Assembly: GCA_903877165.1 (NCBI GenBank)
Contig: CAIRCU010000040.1
Span: forward strand, 1 to 38,446
DNA from: Methanobacteriota archaeon
Lineage (GTDB): Archaea; Thermoplasmatota; E2; DHVEG-1
DNA: 38,446 nt
Direction of reading: 5' to 3'
The translations under genes and the position numbers were made by a program. How positions within the stretch are numbered: the stretch's first letter is position 1; each line of letters starts with the position of its first letter. Shown one piece after another: positions 33,633 through 38,446 of this stretch. The notes below the pieces were generated by a model. That model made no database searches and had not been told where the DNA came from. It worked only from the letters and a program-made list of their open reading frames with translations.

Positions 33633-33727
33633 ATCTCAATACTGTAACATCCCATGCACAGCTGAGTGCTTACGATCCCTCTTTCCCGTCTCCAAAGTGT
33701 TCGTACTAGTAGACCTAATCCAAATGG

Positions 33728-33742
33728 GGATATATAAAAGTT
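33728..33742 (+). promoter_or_regulatory. Strong TATA-like sequence facing right
   Basis: GGATATATAAAAGTTAAG is a near-consensus element. Read rightward it would start RNA near 33760, antisense to the 57-aa gene at 33781-33954. Read leftward (TTTTATATATCC) it could be an additional MCP promoter. Direction is unresolved. Confidence 0.3.
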
Positions 33743-33780
33743 AAGACAAAATTGCGGCGAGAGAGCGAATCGTCGAAGGC

Positions 33781-33954
33781 TTATTCGTTTTCTGGGATGT
33801 ATTGTATCATATCGTCGATGATTTTATGCTTCGTCTCGTTGCGAATCGGCGGTTGTTTCAGCAGGGTTTCGATCCACTCCTCGGAGGTCATCGACTGTAC
33901 GTCAGCAGCATCCTCGTTTTTCAGCTGTCTGACAATCTCTGGGTCGTTCTCCAT
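33781..33954 (-). CDS. Small acidic hypothetical protein, 57 aa
   Basis: From ATG 33954: MENDPEIVRQLKNEDAADVQ, SMTSEEWIETLLKQPPIRNE, TKHKIIDDMIQYIPENE. It is helical and acidic with no Cys and no membrane segment. GGTGGGAT lies about 5-12 bases upstream. No family is recognised. It lies upstream of the MCP gene on the same strand but 230 bases away with a promoter between them. The frame extends 13 codons upstream without a supporting ribosome site. Confidence 0.5.
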   Translation of the reverse strand: MENDPEIVRQLKNEDAADVQSMTSEEWIETLLKQPPIRNETKHKIIDDMIQYIPENE

Positions 33955-34227
33955 GGCTATCCCACCGATGAGAATTCCGCAGGAACTAACCAACCATCAC
34001 TACCATAACGAAGTGATGTCATCCCATCTCACTGTAATATTTAATACTTATAATCCATGATTCCTTTAAAATAGTAATGATAGCCCTATCACAGCAACAG
34101 ATGACGAACCCGCTCACCAATCCCGAGGCGACCCCCCCCTCCCCCAGCGAAAACGGGAGTTCTCCCAGAGACTCTAACGGGTTCGAACGCAAGGGAAGGA
34201 ACAACAGCCACCGTTTCAGAACCCATC

Positions 34228-34569
34228 TTACCGCATGCGGCGCGCCTTCATCCGCACCACGGGATCACTGGACAACTCGCAGACCTTCCGCGCCAGCGCA
34301 TCGAAGCCGACCTCGGTGTCGATGTCGAACCGCCCCACCGTCATCCCACGACCGTCTACGAGGCTGAGCTCGCCGCTCGCCGGCCGCCCCGCATGCCTCT
34401 GCAGGGATACCGCCAGCTCCGAGCCTTGATCGATAGAATGCATCCGCGTCTCCAGCTGCTTCTCCAACAGCTCTGAGACGAACAGGGAACGCGACTCCCC
34501 CTGGCTCTCCTCGTCAATCCGGTCTATGATGGTGACAGGCAACTCGAAAAACACGATCTTCTTGTCCAT
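34228..34569 (-). CDS. Ribbon-helix-helix-like DNA-binding protein
   Basis: 113 aa from ATG 34569. The first 45 residues fit a ribbon-helix-helix unit: strand IVFFELPVTII, helix DRIDEESQGES, helix RSLFVSELLEKQLETRM. The C-terminal 65 residues form an added domain (GRPASGELSLVDGRGMTVGR, FDIDTEVGFDALARKVCEL) of unknown role, perhaps ligand sensing. Its promoter TTAATATAG (about 34597-34606) lies just past the end of the methionine operon, so it may regulate that operon; this is positional inference only. Confidence 0.65.
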   Translation of the reverse strand: MDKKIVFFELPVTIIDRIDEESQGESRSLFVSELLEKQLETRMHSIDQGSELAVSLQRHAGRPASGELSLVDGRGMTVGRFDIDTEVGFDALARKVCELSSDPVVRMKARRMR

Positions 34570-34619
34570 ACTACATGCCTGTAACACCACTATTCTATAT
34601 TAAGAATTCGAAGCCGCAG

Positions 34620-34946
34620 CTAGCAACCCCCCTGCACGTACGCCCTCTTCCCTGCGAACGCCTCCTGTGCCCTCAGTAACTCCCGCCCGAGATACAAATA
34701 ATGCGTCGGCAGCAGCGCCGGCACATGCGCCGCTATCGTATCGCACAACGCATCCGCCCTCACACCCGTGAACACCGCCTCCAGGCGACCAGAGACAATC
34801 CGCTTCCTCCGATACACATTCGAATAGTACTCCACGCGGATCCCTTTCGCATATAACTCGATGACAAAGAACCCTGCCGGATCTAACACAACGTTTTTCT
34901 CCGCGGTTTTCCTCGCCGCATACAGCGGCACTTCCTTATCCACCAT
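34620..34946 (-). CDS. DUF4346-type protein, last gene of the methionine cassette
   Basis: 108 aa from ATG 34946, which overlaps the end of the metE-like gene by 11 bases. Recognisable pattern: LDPAGFFVIELYAKGIRVEY, a basic turn, GRLEAVFTGVRADALCDTI, then THYLYLGRELLRAQEAFAG and RAYVQ at the end. I read this as DUF4346, a small domain found fused or next to pterin-binding methyltransferase (dihydropteroate synthase-like) and MtrA-like proteins in archaea and bacteria. Its job is unknown; association here with mtrA, mtrH and a core methionine synthase suggests a role in the corrinoid methyl-transfer complex. Confidence 0.75.
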   Translation of the reverse strand: MVDKEVPLYAARKTAEKNVVLDPAGFFVIELYAKGIRVEYYSNVYRRKRIVSGRLEAVFTGVRADALCDTIAAHVPALLPTHYLYLGRELLRAQEAFAGKRAYVQGGC

Positions 34947-35838
34947 AGACGACCTCCTTCGCCTGCTGCAGATGCTGCAGCTTCTGAAACGCGATTTCAC
35001 GAGGAAGCATCCTCTGTCCGCAATCCGGGGCGACCTGCACCACCCGCTCCCCGAACACCTCCTCCGCGATGCGCAGATGCGTAACGATCTCCTCCACGCT
35101 CTCCACTCTCGCATCGTCGGACCGCACCGCCCCGATGCACATGCCCTTCGTCGCAGGATGCTCGCTGAACGCAGCGAACAGCTTCGGCGACGCCTTGAAC
35201 TCATGGGACAGGAGGTCCACCGGCATGCCGACGAGACGATCCACAATCCGGGAGATGTCCCCGCAGACATGCAGCCGCGTCGGACACTTCAGCCCCTGTG
35301 TAATCACCCCGACGGCCTCCTCGGCGTACTCCGGCAGCTCATTGGCGAACCACGGCTCATCGATGCTCACTTCATCCACGAACCACGACAACGCCGCAGC
35401 CTCCTGCCGCAACGCCTCCGCAAACGCCAGGCAGCACGCCCGCTCATCATGATAAAACAAATCCACACAGGATTTCATCAGCGTAAACGGACCGGTCAAC
35501 ACCCCCAGGATTTGCGTCGATGGCAGCACCATCCGACGCACCACCTGCGCATCCGCAACCGTAATCCCCCCGCGAAACTCGATCGGCCCGACAATCTCGG
35601 TTCGCGCCCGCACACGACAGCCGCCCAGCCGTCGCGTGAACAGCTGGATGAATGGATCCCGCGTCTGTCCATCCGATACTACCTCAATGCCAGCCTCTAT
35701 CATATCTCCGACGGCATCCGCGATGTACGGATACCACGAGACCTCCTCACCGGTGAAATACTGCCCCATGAGTTCTGATGTTGACACGGCAATCGGATAT
35801 GAGCCTACGACGCTGCTGGTCACACACCGCGAGGTCAT
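34936..35838 (-). CDS. metE: Core-type cobalamin-independent methionine synthase (MetE catalytic half)
   Basis: 300 aa, only the C-terminal barrel of bacterial MetE. All four zinc ligands that activate homocysteine are present: His190 and Cys192 in RLHVCGD, Glu213 in LSHEFKA, Cys273 in APDCGQRMLP. The start VVGSYPIAV and the segment VSIDEPWF are also typical. Core-MetE proteins (the folate-independent MesA-MesD group) lack the folate-binding N-terminal half and take the methyl group from a methylated corrinoid. That fits the corrinoid protein MtrA and methyltransferase MtrH encoded directly upstream. Its ATG overlaps the mtrH stop (ATGA). Confidence 0.9.
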   Translation of the reverse strand: MTSRCVTSSVVGSYPIAVSTSELMGQYFTGEEVSWYPYIADAVGDMIEAGIEVVSDGQTRDPFIQLFTRRLGGCRVRARTEIVGPIEFRGGITVADAQVVRRMVLPSTQILGVLTGPFTLMKSCVDLFYHDERACCLAFAEALRQEAAALSWFVDEVSIDEPWFANELPEYAEEAVGVITQGLKCPTRLHVCGDISRIVDRLVGMPVDLLSHEFKASPKLFAAFSEHPATKGMCIGAVRSDDARVESVEEIVTHLRIAEEVFGERVVQVAPDCGQRMLPREIAFQKLQHLQQAKEVVYGG

Positions 35839-36737
35839 GGAGAAAAAACCCTCCGCGGATGCTGCTGTGACGGACAGACTCCGAAGTACGCTTCCGTGTA
35901 CTCAGATACGACGATGTCGAACCAGGCCATGAGTGGCACCACGACTGGCGCCAGTTCCACCGGACCAAAGATCGCGAAATCACCGCCGAACAAGGCGATT
36001 CCCGCGTTCGATGCGGCATCCACTGTCGTCTTCGCCGACTCGTAGCGGGTCAGCCACTTCGACTTCTCCACGACATTGTGAATCGCACAGCCCGCAGGCA
36101 GCCCGTACTCCTCTTTGATTACCGGCAGCGCTGCCAATGCCGCCCCGCTGTTTTCCCCGGGGGCAAGCGCCGCGGTATCCACCAGGATCCTTTGGATTCC
36201 TACTGAAGACGCAACGGCAAGCAACCCGGAGTCCAGCAGATGCGCCCCGTTCTCTAGGACTTCGATTTTCCCGTCCGGTGAGGAATCCTTGGGGTTGAAC
36301 GCGACAATAAGCGCCATCGCGGGCGTATGCTGCTTCAGCGCTTCACGCTCAGGCGCCGTCATCCCGATATGCACCGAGTTGTAAATCGTCCGAGCAAGAA
36401 GTTTATGATCGTGCAGCGCCTCTAATGTTTTGATTTTGAGCGATGATTCGATAAAGTCCACTGAGAACGGATGTGTCTTGGGGAGATGCTGCTCTAGGAA
36501 CGCTATGATAGGTTCGATGTACTCCTCTTTGCGGATGAAGACATCCGGAATCGTCGGCATCCCGGTCTCATCACCGATCCGTAGCATCGACGCAAGCTGG
36601 TGCGAGGCTGCCGTGAAATCAGGGGCGCCTTTGAAGAACATCCCGCCGAACAACACCGTGGGATGCTCCCCTGGCTGTCCGCCGAACGCGATGCTTCCGA
36701 GTTCAAAGACTTGCTGTGTCTTGGTAAATGAATACAT
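35835..36737 (-). CDS. mtrH: Methyl-tetrahydropterin:corrinoid methyltransferase, MtrH family
   Basis: 300 aa, close to the roughly 310 of methanogen MtrH. Dihydropteroate-synthase-like barrel with GSIAFGGQPGEHPTVLFGGM, FSVDFIESS, VAFNPKDSSPDGK, ILVDTAALAPGENSGAA and GCAIHNVVEKSKW. MtrH moves a methyl group from methyl-tetrahydromethanopterin (or a similar pterin) to the corrinoid of MtrA. No mtrB, C, D, E, F or G gene is present, so this is not the energy-conserving coenzyme M methyltransferase complex. It lies 3 bases after mtrA and overlaps the metE-like gene. Confidence 0.93.
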   Translation of the reverse strand: MYSFTKTQQVFELGSIAFGGQPGEHPTVLFGGMFFKGAPDFTAASHQLASMLRIGDETGMPTIPDVFIRKEEYIEPIIAFLEQHLPKTHPFSVDFIESSLKIKTLEALHDHKLLARTIYNSVHIGMTAPEREALKQHTPAMALIVAFNPKDSSPDGKIEVLENGAHLLDSGLLAVASSVGIQRILVDTAALAPGENSGAALAALPVIKEEYGLPAGCAIHNVVEKSKWLTRYESAKTTVDAASNAGIALFGGDFAIFGPVELAPVVVPLMAWFDIVVSEYTEAYFGVCPSQQHPRRVFSP

Positions 36738-36740
36738 AAT

Positions 36741-37310
36741 CTATTCACCCCTCCGTTTCACTCGTCCGAGATAATCTATCGTGATCCTGGCATGGAGTGC
36801 CCGTGCATCAGCAATCGTCACGGTCGCCTCTGGTTTGAGGCGAATCGCGATGTACGGTTCTCCAAACGGTGGCGGTGCCCGGGCGTCCAACGCGGTGATC
36901 TCCGTTGAAATCCGCGTGGTGTCGGTGACACCGATGAAATCAATGGTTTCAATCTGTTCGCGGAACCGGGCAATCGCATCCTCGGATAGGTTTTCGATGT
37001 AGGGAATCGCCCCTGGTGCTTCGATGATTCGATGTTGGGTGTCGATTCCATGCCGATGCAGGGACAACAGCGAGGATCCTGACCGATGTCCGCGGATCTC
37101 CTCGCCGCAGACCATCACGTAGCGGATGTGCGGGTTGGAAATCACGTTCGCCACTATTTTTTCGATGCCGATGTTCTCCGTTTTCAGTTTCCCATAGATG
37201 GCGACACCCGGTGGAGGTACATAGTCAATGTTGAGCAGTACGACAGCCACGCATCCACTCGGTGGTCCTGTGATGAACTCGCCGCCCCAGGGGTAATATG
37301 GCTCAGGCAT
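36741..37310 (-). CDS. mtrA: Soluble corrinoid protein, MtrA family
   Basis: 189 aa. Conserved MtrA core: GCVAVVLLNIDY, AIYGKLKTENIGIEKIVANV, VMVCGEEIRGHRSGSSLLSL (His74 corresponds to the cobalt-binding His84 of methanogen MtrA), APGAIPYIENLSEDAIARFR, and IDFIGVTDTTRI. The membrane helix that ends methanogen MtrA is absent, so the protein is cytoplasmic. It would carry the methyl-cobamide between MtrH and the core methionine synthase. GAGGT lies ten bases before ATG 37310. Confidence 0.92.
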   Translation of the reverse strand: MPEPYYPWGGEFITGPPSGCVAVVLLNIDYVPPPGVAIYGKLKTENIGIEKIVANVISNPHIRYVMVCGEEIRGHRSGSSLLSLHRHGIDTQHRIIEAPGAIPYIENLSEDAIARFREQIETIDFIGVTDTTRISTEITALDARAPPPFGEPYIAIRLKPEATVTIADARALHARITIDYLGRVKRRGE

Positions 37311-37352
37311 TGTTCAGGGACCTCATCGGTAGCCCTGGTAACAAGACCCTGT

Positions 37353-37361
37353 GTTTTTAAT
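37353..37361 (-). promoter_or_regulatory. TATA box of the mtrA-led operon
   Basis: The complement reads GATTAAAAACAC and overlaps the stop codon of the HemK-like gene. Predicted initiation near 37331 leaves a 20-base leader containing GAGGT before the mtrA ATG. Confidence 0.5.
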
Positions 37362-37989
37362 CTGTCGGAGTCATACGGTAGCAATATATCTCTTCGTCCT
37401 CGAATCGTTGTGTGCCGACGATGGTCCCCTTCAACTGGTTCTCTCTGAGGAGCCTGTGTATGGCTGTCTGCGGGGAGCGAGAGCTGACGATGATGTATGC
37501 GGCTCCTGCTGGCGCAAGGTAGCGGCGTACGCCGGTGATGAATCGCGTCGTGACTTGAAGCCCGTCGTCTCCACCACTGGTCGCGAGGTCCAACCAGGCC
37601 TCCATGGTCTCCTCAGATGGTGTGGGTACATAGGGTGGGTTGAAGACGATGAGGTCGAAGCGTTCATCTGGTCGAAGTACAGAGAAGAGATCGCCGTGGC
37701 GGACTGCGAGGGTTCCGGTGAGGCGGGATCGGTTTCTTTCCTGGTTTCGCCGGCAGTTGTGTACCGCGTGCGGGTTGATGTCGCTGGCGACGACGCTGGC
37801 TCCGTTTCGTGCGCAGGCGAGCGCGATGATGCCGCAGCCCGTCCCCAGGTCCAGGACGGCTATGCCTGGCCGAGCGTGGATCGTTTGAAGGAGGAGGAAC
37901 GTGTCCTCTGCGGGATCGTAGACATCGGGGTCGACTTCGACGTCGAGATCCTCATAGTGGAAGATTGTCGGCTTCGGCGGCGTATGCAC
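37357..37989 (-). CDS. HemK/PrmC-like N5-glutamine or related SAM methyltransferase
   Basis: About 210 aa from GTG 37989. The SAM fold has VLDLGTGCGIIALACARNG, VVASDINPHAVHNC, and the substrate motif NPPY (IVFNPPYVPT) that accepts a planar amide or amine. A lead-in VDPDVYDPAEDTFLLL is typical of the archaeal/eukaryal Mtq2-like branch, which methylates release factor glutamine. The frame remains open to ATG 38154, but that part encodes no family sequence and runs through the inverted repeats at 38112-38205. GTG 37989 lies 26 bases from a TATA box (38012-38019), so a leaderless start there is likely. Confidence 0.85.
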   Translation of the reverse strand: MHTPPKPTIFHYEDLDVEVDPDVYDPAEDTFLLLQTIHARPGIAVLDLGTGCGIIALACARNGASVVASDINPHAVHNCRRNQERNRSRLTGTLAVRHGDLFSVLRPDERFDLIVFNPPYVPTPSEETMEAWLDLATSGGDDGLQVTTRFITGVRRYLAPAGAAYIIVSSRSPQTAIHRLLRENQLKGTIVGTQRFEDEEIYCYRMTPTD

Positions 37990-38010
37990 GGGCGTGAAGT
38001 CGTGGTTGGT

Positions 38011-38020
38011 ATATTTAAGC
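38011..38020 (-). promoter_or_regulatory. TATA box of the HemK-like gene
   Basis: The complement reads GCTTAAATATACC. Standard spacing puts the transcription start at or next to GTG 37989, which supports that start. Confidence 0.6.
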
Positions 38021-38111
38021 ACTGTCTTTGAGGGTTCTGTGTAAAAGGGAGTTGGGAAATCTTCATTGGGAAAACAGAGTTGGCAAACAGTTTTAAGAAC
38101 CTGAATGTTAG

Positions 38112-38205
38112 TTGATATTGGTCTCCCCGTTGCGTTGTTCACCAAACTACGCAAGTAGGAGCCCTCTGGGCAATATCAAAGGTTTTCTACTAAAAGGGAG
38201 ACCAA
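38112..38205. repeat. Competing inverted repeats in a divergent intergenic region
   Basis: Three exact pairs: TTGATATTG (38112-38120) with CAATATCAA (38171-38179); TTGCGT (38130-38135) with ACGCAA (38149-38154), nested inside; and TTGGTCTCCC (38118-38127) with GGGAGACCAA (38196-38205). The first and third share 38118-38120 and cannot form together. A short GCCC/GGGC hairpin lies at 38161-38171. Confidence 0.6.
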
Positions 38206-38221
38206 ATTACTTTGGTGCGCC

Positions 38222-38230
38222 ATTATAAAT
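38222..38230 (+). promoter_or_regulatory. TATA box of the terminal receiver gene
   Basis: ATTATAAATAC, about 35-42 bases before ATG 38264, which gives a leader of roughly 10 bases. Confidence 0.45.
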
Positions 38231-38263
38231 ACATAACAGATGTTCACATTATTGGATGGGAGA

Positions 38264-38446
38264 ATGGTAAAAACCATTCTGGTAGTCGATGGCAGTGCCG
38301 ATGTTATTACGTCGGTAAGATATGGGTTAGAGAGCATAACGAAAGACTATCAGGTGATCGGAGCGGAGAGTGGAAAACAATGCCTCGGCCTCTTACTCCA
38401 TAACCAAAAACCTGATCTTATTTTACTCGAAATCATGATGCCGGAT
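38264..38446 (+). CDS. Atypical receiver-domain protein (5' end only)
   Basis: 61 codons run to the window edge: MVKTILVVDGSADVITSVRY, GLESITKDYQVIGAESGKQC, then LLLHNQKPDLILLEIMMPD. This is the first half of a CheY-like receiver. The phosphoacceptor Asp is Glu (LLEIMMPD instead of LLDIMMPD), and the acidic pair is reduced to Asp-Gly (VVDGS). Such a domain would not be phosphorylated normally and may be locked in an active-like or phosphate-independent state. What follows the receiver is outside the window. Confidence 0.8.
   Translation, partial: MVKTILVVDGSADVITSVRYGLESITKDYQVIGAESGKQCLGLLLHNQKPDLILLEIMMPD

Noticed and set aside
34104-34175. CGAACCCG ... CGGGTTCG pair with a tRNA-like GGTTCGAAC
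   Set aside because: I tried to fit acceptor, D, anticodon and T arms on both strands. The stem next to the T-loop-like sequence does not pair and no acceptor stem exists, so no tRNA is called.
37990-38154. N-terminal extension of the HemK-like protein to ATG 38154
   Set aside because: The extension has no family similarity, crosses the TATA box at 38011-38020 and runs into the inverted repeats. GTG 37989 has the right spacing from the TATA box.
1-38446. CRISPR arrays, rRNA or tRNA genes, replication origin
   Set aside because: I found no regularly spaced repeats, no rRNA-like sequence, no tRNA fold, and no origin-type repeats near a Cdc6/Orc1 gene.

Overview
The window is archaeal. Evidence: an archaeosine synthase gene (arcS), the archaeal taxis adaptor cheF, soluble MtrA and MtrH methyltransferase subunits, an archaeal RPA-type single-strand binding protein, TATA boxes with short or absent leaders, and large Asn/Thr-rich secreted proteins built from CARDB, DUF2341 and DNRLRE-type modules. 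This fits a motile, archaellated member of the Euryarchaeota in the broad sense, most likely Thermoplasmatota. The phylum is an inference; no rRNA or tRNA gene is present to settle it.

Layout. 1-2746 (-): a secreted protein with a DNRLRE-like module and a C-terminal Hint-like domain, cut by the window edge. 2.9-4.8 kb: a tiny zinc ribbon and an IS4/ISH3-type transposase whose 5' end carries a strong hairpin. 5.0-8.5 kb (+): purH and arcS. 8.5-13.2 kb (-): surface proteins (a CARDB/DUF2341 protein, a membrane zinc ribbon, a WHy/LEA14-type protein). 13.3-15.1 kb (-): a lipoprotein alpha/beta hydrolase of the CocE/X-Pro peptidase type. 15.2-16.4 kb (+): an RPA-like protein flanked by two very small basic ORFs.

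16.5-26.6 kb (-) is a chemotaxis cluster in transcription order: zinc-finger protein, cheF, cheY, cheB with two receiver domains, cheA, three cheC genes, cheD, cheR, and a three-PAS protein without an output domain. The cluster has no cheW and no receptor. Those lie at 30.8-33.5 kb (-) as an MCP-cheW pair.

Between the two taxis blocks is an AT-rich, decaying stretch (26.6-30.8 kb). It holds a frameshifted cbiO, a cbiQ stump cut off by an IS200-type element whose own tnpA has a nonsense codon, and remnants of hypE and hypA. Together these look like fossils of a cobalt/nickel ECF transporter and the [NiFe]-hydrogenase maturation system. An intact two-gene unit sits among them: a 55-aa Cys-containing protein and a double-Cache sensor that ends after its HAMP domain.

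34.2-38.4 kb: a ribbon-helix-helix-like regulator; an overlapping operon mtrA-mtrH-core metE-DUF4346 that probably makes methionine by passing a methyl group from a tetrahydropterin through a corrinoid protein to homocysteine; a HemK-like methyltransferase; an intergenic region with competing inverted repeats; and the start of a receiver-domain protein whose phosphoacceptor Asp is Glu. The methionine cassette and the taxis cluster with its outputless sensors are the most notable systems here.
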